From positions 1 through 64,000 of the forward strand of contig NZ_RHNX01000011.1 of NCBI RefSeq assembly GCF_003946335.1: 64,000 nt of DNA, written 5' to 3'. The stretch is from Levilactobacillus fujinensis (lineage in GTDB: Bacteria > Bacillota > Bacilli > Lactobacillales > Lactobacillaceae). The position numbers were made by a program, and so were the translations under genes. The notes beneath the pieces were generated by a model, which had not been told where the DNA came from, did no database searches, and was given only the letters and a program-made list of their open reading frames with translations. Below are positions 46,321 through 55,920 of the stretch, in pieces (positions within the stretch are counted from its first letter, which is position 1; each line of letters begins with the position of its first letter).

Positions 46321-46459
46321 TACACAGAATGTAAGGTGTGCAATGTATCTGTAGCTTTGAACTGTTGGTTATAGAGTTAGTGCGACCAGCCTATACAATT
46401 TTAAAAATGTATTTGATGATGAGAGAAAAACGGAAATAAATTTAGCGAGGTGACCAAAT

Positions 46460-46960
46460 ATGCAGTGTCCACACTGTCATCATAACGGATCACGGGTCGT
46501 CGATAGTCGGCCTACCGACGATGGTCGGGTAATCCGTCGGCGCCGTGAGTGTGAGAGCTGCGGCTTTCGATTCACGACATTTGAGCGGGTCGAAGTGACT
46601 CCTCTACTGGTAATCAAGAAAAATGGAACGCGGGAAGAGTTTAATCGTGAAAAAATTCTAAAGGGGATTATTCGCTCGGCCGAAAAGCGACCGGTGGGGA
46701 TGGATGTCATGACCGATATTGTCGATAGTGTTGAGAACAAGATTCGCGCATTAGGCGTCAATGAGATTTCCAGTCAGTTGATTGGGGAGTATGTGATGGA
46801 TAAGCTGGTTGACGTCGATGAGATTGCCTACATTCGGTTTGCCAGTGTTTATCGACAATTCAAGGATACTGGTGTGTTCTTTAACGAACTTAAGGATATG
46901 CTTGATAAAGACAAAGAAAAGGCTAAAAAAGAATCGAATGGGCAAAGCGAGGCGAAGTAG
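46460..46960 (+). CDS. nrdR: Transcriptional repressor NrdR
   Basis: The 166-residue protein has an N-terminal zinc ribbon (CPHC at 3-6 and CESC at about 31-34) and an ATP-cone domain (about 46-136). NrdR represses ribonucleotide reductase genes in response to nucleotide pools. GAGGTG precedes the ATG. It is followed after 3 nt by dnaB, as in Bacillus and relatives, coupling dNTP control to the replication initiation genes. Confidence 0.95.
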   Translation: MQCPHCHHNGSRVVDSRPTDDGRVIRRRRECESCGFRFTTFERVEVTPLLVIKKNGTREEFNREKILKGIIRSAEKRPVGMDVMTDIVDSVENKIRALGVNEISSQLIGEYVMDKLVDVDEIAYIRFASVYRQFKDTGVFFNELKDMLDKDKEKAKKESNGQSEAK

Positions 46961-46963
46961 GGT

Positions 46964-48328
46964 ATGGAAGATTCCTGGCACCAATTGAAGCCTAAGACCG
47001 GCTTTACGGTTCGGGTAAATGGTCGTATCAGTGATCTGAGTTGGCAAACGTTGACCCAACTCTACCAGCCCATTATGGGACCGAGTGCCGTAGGGCTCTT
47101 CTCGGCCCTTTTTTGGCTACCAAGTCCGGGAACCTATCAACGGCATACCACGCTGTTGGCGGTCCTTGGTCTGGATCTGGAGCACTTTTATGATGCGCGT
47201 ATTCGCCTAGAAGCCACGGGGCTATTGACAACTAAGGTAACCACTCAGGATGAGCTGACGGGTTTTGTTTATGAATTACACGCACCCTTAGCCCCGGCCG
47301 CCTTCTTTAAGGATGACCTGCTCAGCGTTCAACTGCTGGGAGTCGTGGGCGAGGAAATGTACCAGCAGCTGGTTACGACAAATGTGCCCCGGCTGGCAAC
47401 AATGCCTAACGAAAAAGACATTACGAAGAACTTTCTGGAAGTTTTTCATGTGGACGGGCAGGAGCTAAATGAGCTTCCAGCAGCCATCACGACAGGTCGG
47501 CAACGTTTAACGGAGGCAACACCGACTCCTGTCTTGTCCACTGATACTGAACCGGGTTTCGATTTTAAATTGCTGGGAGAAATTCTCGAGCATTCATTTA
47601 TCGACACACGAGCAGTTCAAGCGAACCGGCAACTGTTACTGACCGAACATGTGACCTATGGTTTAGATGAGGTCACGATGGCGCGTTATGTGGGTGAGGC
47701 TACGGACCTGGCGACAAATAAGTTTGATACGGAAACGTTTAAGCGAATCGTTGCACAGCATTTCGGGCAACCACGACGGACGACAGTACCGATAACGGAT
47801 AAGTCGAAGCCAGTCGAATCAACGATTGGGACGACCACGTCTGCGGAACAAGCCTTGATCAAGGTGGCCACGACGACGGCACCGGCAGTCTTTCTACAGG
47901 CCATTAAGCAGAAAAATGGTGGCTTTGTGACGGATGGGGAGCAGCGTATCGTCCGTGATTTAGTTAGCCGCCAGCTTTTCTCGGAGGCGGTCTTGAATCT
48001 TATGATCTATCACGTTTTGGTCGATGAAGATAAGCCAACGTTAAATAAAAATCTGTTAGATACGATTGCTAACGACTGGAGCAAGGCCAAGGTCGATACT
48101 CCCCAGTTAGCTATTCAAAAGATTCGTGAGCGGCAGCGGGCTGCAAGTCAACCGCGCAAGTCGCGGAATCGCCAGCCAACGGTAAAGGAAACCTTGCCAG
48201 ATTGGGCCAAAAAACCGGCGGCCGCGGCAACAACGTCGACTGCCAAGCTATCGACCGAGCAGCAGCAGCGCCTACAAGAGCGAATTGCAAAACTTAAAGA
48301 GAACCGCGAATCAGGGAAGGAGGACTAA
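46964..48328 (+). CDS. dnaB: Replication initiation and membrane attachment protein DnaB
   Basis: The 454-residue protein shows the Firmicute DnaB primosome layout: an N-terminal domain (about 1-130), a linker with Thr/Pro-rich sequence (about 175-190) and a C-terminal DnaD-like DNA-binding region (about 310-385), then a charged tail ending with a Gln-rich stretch. With DnaD and DnaI it loads the replicative helicase at the origin. It lies between nrdR and dnaI in the standard Firmicute order. Confidence 0.9.
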   Translation: MEDSWHQLKPKTGFTVRVNGRISDLSWQTLTQLYQPIMGPSAVGLFSALFWLPSPGTYQRHTTLLAVLGLDLEHFYDARIRLEATGLLTTKVTTQDELTGFVYELHAPLAPAAFFKDDLLSVQLLGVVGEEMYQQLVTTNVPRLATMPNEKDITKNFLEVFHVDGQELNELPAAITTGRQRLTEATPTPVLSTDTEPGFDFKLLGEILEHSFIDTRAVQANRQLLLTEHVTYGLDEVTMARYVGEATDLATNKFDTETFKRIVAQHFGQPRRTTVPITDKSKPVESTIGTTTSAEQALIKVATTTAPAVFLQAIKQKNGGFVTDGEQRIVRDLVSRQLFSEAVLNLMIYHVLVDEDKPTLNKNLLDTIANDWSKAKVDTPQLAIQKIRERQRAASQPRKSRNRQPTVKETLPDWAKKPAAAATTSTAKLSTEQQQRLQERIAKLKENRESGKED

Positions 48329-48331
48329 CCC

Positions 48332-49258
48332 ATGGAAGATCTCAGTAAAACGATGCAGCAACTCATGAATCAACGCCACTTAAACGACAACTACCGCCAA
48401 TTGATGGATAAAGTCTACGCAGATCCACAGGTCATCCAGTTTTATCATGAGCATCAAGCAGAGCTGGCAGCAGACGTGATGACCCGATCGGCAGCAAAAC
48501 TTTATGAATTTGTGAGCGAAAGGGAAAAATTAGCAAAGGGGGGCGTGACCTTTGCAACGGGGTACGAACCACAGTTACTTGTGTCGAATCACCTTATTGA
48601 TGTTGCTTACGTGCCCACAGTTGAAACACAAGAAAAGCAGGCTCAACAAGCACTACGCCAACGGGTCAAGTCGATTGCGATGCCAAAGAATATTCGGGAT
48701 GCCAGTCTGACTGAATTTGACCAGGATGCTGATCGTGCGGAGGCCTTGATGGCAGTGTTGGACTTTAAAGATGCCTATGAAGCGAGTCCGAAACGTCGCC
48801 ACCAAGCCTTATATTTGGCTGGTAGCTTTGGCGTGGGGAAAACTTATTTACTGGCAGCCTTAGCGAATGAATTGGCTACAGACGGATTTTCCAGCACGCT
48901 AGTTCACTTTCCAAGTTTTGCAGTCGAGATGAAGAATTCGATTGCCAAAAACGGTGTGGCTGATAAACTCGATGCTTTGAAGAATGCACCGGTCTTAATG
49001 ATTGACGATATCGGGGCAGATGCAATGTCCGCATGGGTTCGTGACGATATTCTCGGTGTCATTTTGGAGTACCGGATGCAAGAGGAATTACCTACGTTTT
49101 TTAGTTCTAATTTCTCTATGCAGCAATTAGAGACGGAACATTTACGAATTTCAACGCGTGGGGATGATGAGCCACTGAAGGCCCAACGCCTGATGCAGCG
49201 AATTCGTTTCCTAGCCCGTGAAATTACGATGGTTGGTGTCAATCGACGGCCACAATAG
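48332..49258 (+). CDS. dnaI: Primosomal helicase loader DnaI
   Basis: The 308-residue protein has an N-terminal helicase-interaction domain (about 1-130) and a C-terminal AAA+ ATPase with Walker A GSFGVGKTY near 165-173 and Walker B VLMIDDIGAD near 221-230. It loads the replicative helicase onto single-stranded DNA. AAGGAGG precedes the ATG 3 nt after the dnaB stop, completing the nrdR-dnaB-dnaI operon. Confidence 0.93.
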   Translation: MEDLSKTMQQLMNQRHLNDNYRQLMDKVYADPQVIQFYHEHQAELAADVMTRSAAKLYEFVSEREKLAKGGVTFATGYEPQLLVSNHLIDVAYVPTVETQEKQAQQALRQRVKSIAMPKNIRDASLTEFDQDADRAEALMAVLDFKDAYEASPKRRHQALYLAGSFGVGKTYLLAALANELATDGFSSTLVHFPSFAVEMKNSIAKNGVADKLDALKNAPVLMIDDIGADAMSAWVRDDILGVILEYRMQEELPTFFSSNFSMQQLETEHLRISTRGDDEPLKAQRLMQRIRFLAREITMVGVNRRPQ

Positions 49259-49274
49259 GGTTAGTTTTTGCCTC

Positions 49275-49330
49275 TCTGGAGACTAGAACGGGGTGAACAA
49301 TAGACCTGAGTCCAAATCTGTTAGAATCTT
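49275..49330 (+). repeat. Family A right arm fragment
   Basis: GGGGTGAACAATAGACCTG followed by AGTCCAAATCTG resembles the family A right arm (CCTGAGTCCATATCTG). No left part is visible. Confidence 0.45.
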
Positions 49331-49417
49331 GGTTGACAGCGGAAACAACTTGAGAGATGTGTGATTTCGCGTTTTTCAGACGAACTAGAAACGGATTTTT
49401 TGGCTGACGGCTCTCCT

Positions 49418-49500
49418 GCAGCAAGTGGAATCCCTGGCAGCCATAGTGCGATCATTGGCTATCGATCTTGAACAAATTCCCTGTCAGTGCTTGACAACTT
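49418..49500 (+). repeat. Family B fragment (B5)
   Basis: CAGCAAGTGGAATCCCTGGCAGCC starts like B1, and TGACAACTTTCACTG appears further on. It sits just ahead of the thrS leader. Confidence 0.5.
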
Positions 49501-49534
49501 TCACTGGCAAGTGTTTAATAGTCAATGAAACCAA

Positions 49535-49778
49535 GAAGAGCTATGACGAAAGACATGGTGTTGGCGGGATCGTTCACAGGAAGAGTTGGCCTAGCTTGGA
49601 AGCCGACTCAGCGACCGCAAACATTACCGCTTTCCTCAGCTGTCGAAAGGAAATTTTCGGCCGGTCCGTTCCGTTATCGACGACTAGAGTTCACGGGAGT
49701 AGTCTCGTGAAAAATATCGGGTGGAACCACGTTATTGACGTCCCCAGTGCCTATTTAATAGGTGCTGGGGACTTTTTG
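49535..49778 (+). ncRNA. T-box leader of thrS
   Basis: The T-box GGGTGGAACCACG is at 49719-49731, and the terminator GTCCCCAGTGCCTATT with AATAGGTGCTGGGGAC and Ts spans 49739-49776. Stem I base: AGCTATGACGAAAG (49539-49552) pairs with CTTTCCTCAGCT (49630-49641). The Thr codon ACC at 49626-49628, followed by a purine just before that helix, is the likely specifier. Confidence 0.9.
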
Positions 49779-49819
49779 CGTCGACGACCATCCAAAAATC
49801 AATGAGGGAGATCATAATT

Positions 49820-51763
49820 ATGGCAGATATTTCAATCAAATTCCCTGATGGTAAAGCGAAAGCATTTCCAGAAGGGTCAACGCCCGCTGACGTTGCCAAG
49901 TCTATTTCCATCAGTTTAGCAAAGAAGGCCGTTGCCGCTAAGTTAGATGGCAAAGTGGTCGATTACTTGACGCCACTGGCCGGTGATGGTGCTATTGAAA
50001 TCATCACGAAGGACAGCGACGAAGGGTTGAGCGTTTTGCGGAACACGACTGCCGCATTACTGCGGATCGCCTTGAAGAAGGAATTCCCAGCCATTCGTTT
50101 GGGTGAAGTTAGTGCTGACGAAGACGGGTTCTTCGTGGATACCGACAAGGATGATCAACAAGTTAGCGTTGACGAATTAGACGCCTTAGCTGTGATCGTT
50201 GAAAAATTAATTAGTGACAAACTGCCTATCGAACGGGTCTCCTTGAACAAGGACGACGCTTTAGCCGCTGCTAAAGACGATCCTTACACGACTGAATTGA
50301 TCAATGCCGTTGTTGGCGACGCCGTTTCTTTCCTGAAAATCGGTGACTACCAAATTCTCAGTGATGGTGCCCAATTAGTCAACACGGGTGACGTCAAGAA
50401 GTTCAAGTTGCTCTCCGTTGCCGGTGCTTACTGGCAAGGCAAGTCCTCAAACCCAATGCTCCAACGGATTTATGGGACGGCCTTCTACAAGCAAGCTGAC
50501 TTGGATGCCGACTTAGTTAAGCGTCAAGAAGCCCATGACCGTGACCACCGTGTCATTGGGAATCAACTCGACTTATTCTTTGTTGATCCTAAGGTTGGTG
50601 CCGGGTTACCTTACTGGATGCCAAACGGTGCCACGATTCGGCGAACCATCGAACGTTATATCATCGACAAGGAAGTTGCTAACGGTTACCAACATGTTTA
50701 CACGCCAGTCCTTGCTAACTTGGATCTGTATAAGCAATCCGGTCACTGGGCCCACTACCGTGAAGATATGTTTCCACCAATGGATATGGGTGATGGCGAA
50801 CAACTCGAATTGCGGCCAATGAACTGCCCAAGCCACATTCAAATTTATAACCACCACATCCGTTCTTACCGTGAATTGCCATTACGGATCGCTGAATTAG
50901 GGATGATGCACCGTTACGAAAAGTCCGGTGCCCTGAGTGGTCTGCAACGAGTTCGTGAAATGACCTTGAACGATGGTCACACGTTCGTTGCACCAGAACA
51001 AATCCAAGATGAATTCAAGAGTATCCTGGACTTGATGGTTAAGGTTTACAATGACTTTGATATCAAGGATTACACGTTCCGTCTGAGCTACCGTGACCCT
51101 AAGAACACGGAAAAGTACTTCGATGATGACGAAATGTGGAACAACGCACAAAAGATGTTGAAGGGTGCCATGGATGACCTTGGCTTACCTTACGTTGAAG
51201 CCGAAGGGGAAGCTGCCTTCTACGGTCCTAAGTTAGACGTGCAAACGAAGACGGCTCTTGGAAACGAAGAAACGCTTTCAACGATTCAATTGGACTTCAT
51301 GCTGCCAGAACGCTTCGACTTACACTATGTCGGTGCCGATGGTGAAGAACACCGTCCAGTTATGATTCACCGTGGCTTGGTTTCAACGATGGAACGGTTC
51401 ACCGCTTATCTGACTGAAATCTACAAGGGGGCTTTCCCAACTTGGTTAGCGCCTAAGCAAGTAACCATCATTCCTGTTTCCGAAGAAAAGCATGGTGCTT
51501 ACGCCGATAAATTGGCTGCCGAATTAAAGGCTGCTGATGTCCGGGTCAACGTCGACAAGCGTGGTGAAAAGATGGGTTACCTGATTCGTGATGCCCAAAC
51601 GCATAAGATTCCATACACGTTGGTTGTTGGTGAAGACGAAATGGCTAACGGGACGGTCTCTGTACGGAAGTATGGGGAAGACAATAGTGAGTCCATGAGT
51701 AGTGATGCCTTCGTCAAGGAAATCTTAGGCGATATTGCTTCTTATAGCCGCGAAGAAAAGTAA
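49820..51763 (+). CDS. thrS: Threonyl-tRNA synthetase
   Basis: The 647-residue class II synthetase has an N-terminal TGS domain (1-65), a second editing-type domain (about 70-225), the catalytic core with RPMNCPSH (the zinc Cys) and a C-terminal anticodon-binding domain (about 545-640). It charges tRNA-Thr. The frame is open from 49802, but ATG 49820 has GAGGGAG upstream and fits the family. Control is by the T-box just upstream. Confidence 0.97.
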   Translation: MADISIKFPDGKAKAFPEGSTPADVAKSISISLAKKAVAAKLDGKVVDYLTPLAGDGAIEIITKDSDEGLSVLRNTTAALLRIALKKEFPAIRLGEVSADEDGFFVDTDKDDQQVSVDELDALAVIVEKLISDKLPIERVSLNKDDALAAAKDDPYTTELINAVVGDAVSFLKIGDYQILSDGAQLVNTGDVKKFKLLSVAGAYWQGKSSNPMLQRIYGTAFYKQADLDADLVKRQEAHDRDHRVIGNQLDLFFVDPKVGAGLPYWMPNGATIRRTIERYIIDKEVANGYQHVYTPVLANLDLYKQSGHWAHYREDMFPPMDMGDGEQLELRPMNCPSHIQIYNHHIRSYRELPLRIAELGMMHRYEKSGALSGLQRVREMTLNDGHTFVAPEQIQDEFKSILDLMVKVYNDFDIKDYTFRLSYRDPKNTEKYFDDDEMWNNAQKMLKGAMDDLGLPYVEAEGEAAFYGPKLDVQTKTALGNEETLSTIQLDFMLPERFDLHYVGADGEEHRPVMIHRGLVSTMERFTAYLTEIYKGAFPTWLAPKQVTIIPVSEEKHGAYADKLAAELKAADVRVNVDKRGEKMGYLIRDAQTHKIPYTLVVGEDEMANGTVSVRKYGEDNSESMSSDAFVKEILGDIASYSREEK

Positions 51764-51816
51764 AACTAACTTTAAGATCAAGAATGTAGCTGGTTCTTGA
51801 CACATATATCATAAAG

Positions 51817-51855
51817 GGAAACGGGGACGCTAAATTGGCGGCCTCGTTTTCTTTA
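51817..51855 (+). terminator. Probable terminator of thrS
   Basis: AAACGGGG.CGC pairs imperfectly with GCG.CCTCGTTTT, then TTTCTTT. Wobbles reduce certainty. Confidence 0.6.
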
Positions 51856-52023
51856 GCTAGAGAGTCATGAGGAGAAGTGGTAACGTAGTTCATAGAGTTG
51901 TTTAGAGGACCCGTGGACGAATGGCGTCGAATGATTACGGTGGTGACAGCCGTGCGGACGAAGTGGAGACGTTTTGGGAAGCGACCGAAGAGCGTATCTA
52001 TATCTAAGAAGGAAGATGTTAGG

Positions 52024-53508
52024 ATGTCACAGCCAAGAACCAACGTGCTTGCCGTGACGATTGCTATTTACGTGGCAACATTTGTGAGCGCGATTGAAGG
52101 GACCATCGTATCGACCGCCCTACCCACAATTGTCGGAAATCTACATGGTGTTGCGTTGATGAACTGGGTCTTTTCAATTTACTTACTGGCCACCGCGATG
52201 GTGACGCCAATCTATGGCAAACTCGCCGATGTGATCGGCCGTAAACCAATCATGCAGTTTGGACTAGCCGTGTTCATTGTGGGGTCGGCGATGAGCGGAC
52301 TGGCTACGAGCATGCCAGTCTTAATTTTTTGGCGGGCGATTCAAGGAATTGGAGCAGGTGCCTTACTTCCAGTCTCAATGACGATTATTGCTGATATTTA
52401 TTCGATTGAAAAACGGGCAAAAATCTTAGGAATTACGAACTCCGCGTGGGGAATTGCGGCAGTGCTAGCACCTTTACTGGGTGGTGTCATCATCGACAAA
52501 CTCAGCTGGCACTGGATTTTCTTCATTAACGTGCCAATTGGATTAATCACCATGTTATTATTTCAATTATACTTACACGAACCTAAGCGGCAGCGAACGG
52601 AGAGTATCGATTATTTGGGGAGCTTCTGGTTGATGTTATGCTTGCTTAGCCTGATGTTGAGTTTTCAAGTGCTTAGCAGTCACCCCATCATCTGGGCGGG
52701 ATTCATCGGTGGGTTGGTAATCAGCACTGTCAGTCTGATATTATTCGTTCGGCGAGAAAAACGGGCGGTCGACCCGATTATCTCGCTAGAACTCTTTAAG
52801 AATCGGCCATTCATCGTGCAAAATACGATTGCGGCGTTGATCAATGGCTACTTAATGGCACTGACGGTTTACGTGCCGACCTGGGGCCAAGGCCTTCATG
52901 GTGTTTCCGCTTCGGAGGCTGGTTTAGCGTTAACACCGAACTCATTGATGTGGGTCGTGGGGGCCTTTGCAACGAGTTGCTTTTTGGCGCGTTGGACGCC
53001 CCGACGGATCTTATACTTTAGCCTGTCTTTTATCTTAGTAGCGGGTTTAGCGTTAGCTTTATTACCGATGCAGGCGTCGTTTGGCTGGTTCTTCATCATT
53101 ACGGCAGTCAACGGCTTTGGCTTTGGGATTGCTATGACAACAACCACGCTGACTTCTCAGCGCTTGGTCTCGGCTGAAAATGTCGGGGTGGCGACCTCAT
53201 TCAACACGTTAGGTCGGACGATTGGCCAAACTCTGATGGTTTCTATTTTTGGAATTATCCTAAACACGGGGATGCAGCAGGGAATCACGCGTTCTGCGGG
53301 GACAAGTATGGCGATGATGAATCGCCTGATCAACCCACAGACGGCGAGTGATTTGCCGGAGAATTTATTGCCAACCCTGCGGCATATCCTGTATAATGGC
53401 TTGCATTGGGTTTATGTGATTGGGTTTGTCATCGTTGTGTTGACATTTGTCATTAACCGGCTGGATCATAGCAATCAGGTTTTGGGTAGTGGGGCGCCTG
53501 ATGACTAA
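52024..53508 (+). CDS. MFS multidrug exporter, DHA2 (EmrB/QacA) family
   Basis: The 494-residue protein has about 14 membrane helices. Motif C-type SAWGIAAVLAPLLGG, the DHA2 first-helix pattern FVSAIEGTIVSTALPTI and the loop GKLADVIGRKP (motif A) are present. Members export drugs or metabolites with a proton gradient. ATG 52024 follows AAGGA at about 10-nt spacing; a longer frame to 51898 includes a basic non-hydrophobic segment and is not preferred. No regulator gene is next to it. Confidence 0.85.
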   Translation: MSQPRTNVLAVTIAIYVATFVSAIEGTIVSTALPTIVGNLHGVALMNWVFSIYLLATAMVTPIYGKLADVIGRKPIMQFGLAVFIVGSAMSGLATSMPVLIFWRAIQGIGAGALLPVSMTIIADIYSIEKRAKILGITNSAWGIAAVLAPLLGGVIIDKLSWHWIFFINVPIGLITMLLFQLYLHEPKRQRTESIDYLGSFWLMLCLLSLMLSFQVLSSHPIIWAGFIGGLVISTVSLILFVRREKRAVDPIISLELFKNRPFIVQNTIAALINGYLMALTVYVPTWGQGLHGVSASEAGLALTPNSLMWVVGAFATSCFLARWTPRRILYFSLSFILVAGLALALLPMQASFGWFFIITAVNGFGFGIAMTTTTLTSQRLVSAENVGVATSFNTLGRTIGQTLMVSIFGIILNTGMQQGITRSAGTSMAMMNRLINPQTASDLPENLLPTLRHILYNGLHWVYVIGFVIVVLTFVINRLDHSNQVLGSGAPDD

Positions 53509-53559
53509 TCGAGGCAACTGTCAGAACGGCCGATTTTCTGAAAAACTAAGAAACACCCG

Positions 53560-53588
53560 TTGACATGAAACGGGCTAGCTGGTATGAT
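53560..53588 (+). promoter_or_regulatory. Promoter of the infC operon
   Basis: TTGACA (53560-53565) and TATGAT (53583-53588) are 17 nt apart. This is close to consensus. Confidence 0.85.
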
Positions 53589-53599
53589 GGTTAAGTTGA

Positions 53600-53734
53600 G
53601 AAATTAAGCAGAGGCTTCCGCTTCTCGCCTTATGACGTAGGTTATTGGGCTGGATATGCACGTTATCTAATCATTTAGATTGGATTTTGGTGCGGGAGCC
53701 GTTTGATTTTCATCAAAGGTTCCCGCATTTTTTT
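53600..53734 (+). promoter_or_regulatory. infC-rpmI-rplT leader with attenuator
   Basis: A structured leader of about 190 nt precedes infC. It ends in a long stem TGCGGGA...TCCCGCA (53691-53727) with an inner TTTGAT/ATCAAA helix and a seven-T tail. In Bacillus the operon is controlled by L20 binding its leader and causing early termination; the same is plausible here, but I could not confirm the L20 site. Confidence 0.7.
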
Positions 53735-53783
53735 GTGAGTGAGATTTCTGCAGTTCTCGAGATTATTTTGGAGGTGGATTACC

Positions 53784-54302
53784 ATAGCAAACGACACGAT
53801 TGTCAACGAGGGGATTCGCGCACGCGAAGTTCGATTGATTGCCGGCGACGGTGAACAATTGGGTATTAAGTCTAAGCAAGAAGCTTTGCAGATTGCTGAA
53901 GACGCTAACCTCGATTTAGTTTTGGTTGCACCGAAAGCTAAGCCACCAGTAGCCCGAATCATGGACTACGGGAAATACCGCTTTGAGTTGCAAAAGAAGC
54001 AACGCGAAGCTCGTAAAAAGCAAAAAGTGATCAGTGTCAAAGAAGTACGGCTCAGCCCTACGATTGATACCAACGACTTTAACACCAAGCTGAAGAACGC
54101 TAAGAAGTTCTTGGGTAAGGGTGAAAAGGTTCGGGTCTCAATTCGGTTTAAGGGTCGGGCAATTACGCATAAGGACATTGGTCGTGAGGTGCTCAACCGG
54201 ATGGCTCAGGAAACTTCTGACGTCGCTACAGTTGAACAACGGCCAAAGATGGATGGTCGCAGCATGTTTCTCATGTTGTCACCCATCGCTGAGAATAAGT
54301 AA
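53784..54302 (+). CDS. infC: Translation initiation factor IF-3
   Basis: The 172-residue protein has the IF-3 N-domain ([12 protein letters not shown]), the lysine-rich linker (about 75-95) and the C-domain ending RSMFLMLSP. No ATG or GTG lies at the start: after GGAGG (53770-53774) the frame reads ATT-ACC-ATA-GCA. ATA at 53784 has 9-nt spacing, ATT at 53778 only 3 nt. IF-3 genes commonly use AUU or other rare starts, which lets IF-3 repress its own translation. It is first in the infC-rpmI-rplT operon. Confidence 0.9.
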   Translation: MANDTIVNEGIRAREVRLIAGDGEQLGIKSKQEALQIAEDANLDLVLVAPKAKPPVARIMDYGKYRFELQKKQREARKKQKVISVKEVRLSPTIDTNDFNTKLKNAKKFLGKGEKVRVSIRFKGRAITHKDIGREVLNRMAQETSDVATVEQRPKMDGRSMFLMLSPIAENK

Positions 54303-54348
54303 TTGATTGGGTAGCCTAGCTACCGATTTAAGGAGGATATTTCGTATT

Positions 54349-54543
54349 ATGCCAAAGATGAAGACTAACCGCGCCGCAGCTAAGCGTTTTAAAGTAACTG
54401 CCAAGGGCGGTATCAAGAGTGCCAACGCATACACGTCTCACCGTTTCCACGGTAAGACCAAGAAGCAACGCCGGAACCTTCGTGGTACCCGGATGATGAA
54501 CGAAACGACCATCAAGACTTACCGCGCACTTTTACAAAAGTAA
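54349..54543 (+). CDS. rpmI: Ribosomal protein bL35
   Basis: The 64-residue, very basic protein begins MPKMKTNRAAAKRFK, the bL35 signature. AAGGAGG lies 12 nt upstream of the ATG. It is the middle gene of the infC-rpmI-rplT operon. Codon use is strongly biased, as expected for a ribosomal protein. Confidence 0.97.
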   Translation: MPKMKTNRAAAKRFKVTAKGGIKSANAYTSHRFHGKTKKQRRNLRGTRMMNETTIKTYRALLQK

Positions 54544-54613
54544 GCCGGTCACTAATTTTTCGGGTCGACGAAATGTCGACATAATGTTTGAATTGATTTA
54601 GGAGGAAAAGATT

Positions 54614-54973
54614 ATGCCACGAGTTAAAGGCGGTACTGTTACACGCGCACGTCGCAAAAAGGTTTTAAAGTTAGCTAAGGGTTACCGTGGTTCTAAGCAC
54701 CGTTTATTTAAGGTAGCTAAGGACCAAGTCATGAAGGGCCGTCAATACGCCTTCCGTGACCGCAAAGCTACGAAGCGTAACTTCCGTAAGCTTTGGATTG
54801 CCCGGATCAACGCAGCAGCTCGGATGAATGGTCTGAGCTACAGCAAGTTGATGCACGGTTTGAAGTTAGCCAACATTGACGTTAACCGGAAGATGTTAGC
54901 CGACTTAGCAGTTAACGATGCTAGTGCTTTCACTGCTTTGGCTGACCAAGCTAAAGAAGCATTGGCTGCTTAA
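54614..54973 (+). CDS. rplT: Ribosomal protein bL20
   Basis: The 119-residue protein begins [19 protein letters not shown] and has the basic N-terminal extension and C-terminal globular domain of bL20, which binds 23S rRNA early in assembly. In Bacillus it is the autoregulator of this operon. AGGAGG precedes the ATG. Confidence 0.97.
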   Translation: MPRVKGGTVTRARRKKVLKLAKGYRGSKHRLFKVAKDQVMKGRQYAFRDRKATKRNFRKLWIARINAAARMNGLSYSKLMHGLKLANIDVNRKMLADLAVNDASAFTALADQAKEALAA

Positions 54974-54991
54974 TTCAGTTAATGATAAAGG

Positions 54992-55017
54992 GACTTCGCG
55001 TATGCGGGGTCTTTTTT
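54992..55017 (+). terminator. Terminator of infC-rpmI-rplT
   Basis: GACTTCGC pairs with GCGGGGTC (two G.U pairs) around GTAT, then six Ts. Confidence 0.8.
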
Positions 55018-55034
55018 ATTAGCCATCACTGGCA

Positions 55035-55245
55035 ACACTAGCCATGAAGCTGGCGGCATAGTGTTGTCTTTGCTTTACTGGTCGGTAGATATGGGCTGAA
55101 AAGGGTGCGGGTGCAATTTGAAGCTTCGAAAACCGGGAGTCTTCAAGTCTGTCGTTCAACTAAGCCAGTAGGCAGTTCACAGCTCACCGACTGACTGAGT
55201 AGAACGACACGCCTGAGTCCATATCTAGCAACTATGGTGCAATAA
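55035..55245 (+). repeat. Intergenic repeat family A with both hairpin arms (A11)
   Basis: The left arm TAGATATGG (after CTTTACTGGTCGG) at about 55086 can pair with CCATATCTA in the right arm at about 55219, after GAGTAGAACGACACGCCTGAG. Middle blocks TTGAAGCTTCGAAAA and CTTCAAGTCTG are present. It fills the gap before yqeG. Confidence 0.75.
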
Positions 55246-55377
55246 ATTTTAACCGATCCGAATCGTAAACTTAAGGAATCTCAGCCGTTGATGGTGGTAA
55301 AATTGATTTGGATTGCGTATAATAAAAAGCTAGACATGCCATTATTGGCAAATGGACGAAGGGGGGCAGTCACCCGC

Positions 55378-55920
55378 ATGGTTTCTCAATTTAAACCCAC
55401 GTGGATGGTTACGAACATATACGATTTGACACCTAAGCAACTGCGTGAAAACGGGGTCCGAGCAGTCTTGACAGATCTGGACAATACGTTGATTGCTTGG
55501 AATAATCCGGACGGAACACCCGAGTTACGGCATTGGTTAACGTTGCTCGAATTGGCCGGCATTCGGGTCATCGTTGTGTCGAATAACAGCCGTGCGCGGG
55601 TAGATCGCGCGGTCGCACCGTTTAACCTCCCGTATATTCATCGGGCGTTAAAACCGTTATCGTGGGGATTGAGACGCGCTTTGCGGCGGTGGCACCTTCG
55701 TCGCGATGAAGTCATCATGGTCGGCGATCAATTACTGACGGATGTGTGGTCTGCCCATCACACGGGCATTCGTAGCGTATTGGTCAAACCCATTTTAAAA
55801 TCTGATGCGTGGATTACCAAAGGCAATCGCGTGTTGGAAAAAGTTGTGATGTGGCGGTTGCGCCACGATTATCCAGAATTAACTTGGCAGGAGGATCTTA
55901 ATGAACGAAAAGCACACTGA
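55378..55920 (+). CDS. yqeG: HAD-superfamily phosphatase YqeG
   Basis: The 180-residue protein has HAD motif I DLDNTLIAW (about 32-40), motif II Ser/Asn in VVSNNS and motif IV VGDQLLTDV. It is the small IIIA-type HAD phosphatase that leads the yqe operon in Firmicutes. ATG 55378 was chosen; a GGGGGG ribosome site lies about 12 nt before it. TATAAT at about 55317 is a likely -10. It overlaps yqeH by 20 nt. A PGP phosphatase role is reported for related proteins; not shown here. Confidence 0.88.
   Translation: MVSQFKPTWMVTNIYDLTPKQLRENGVRAVLTDLDNTLIAWNNPDGTPELRHWLTLLELAGIRVIVVSNNSRARVDRAVAPFNLPYIHRALKPLSWGLRRALRRWHLRRDEVIMVGDQLLTDVWSAHHTGIRSVLVKPILKSDAWITKGNRVLEKVVMWRLRHDYPELTWQEDLNERKAH

Noticed and set aside
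49425-49805. 126-codon + frame
   Set aside because: It overlaps the thrS T-box leader, including the invariant T-box and the terminator.
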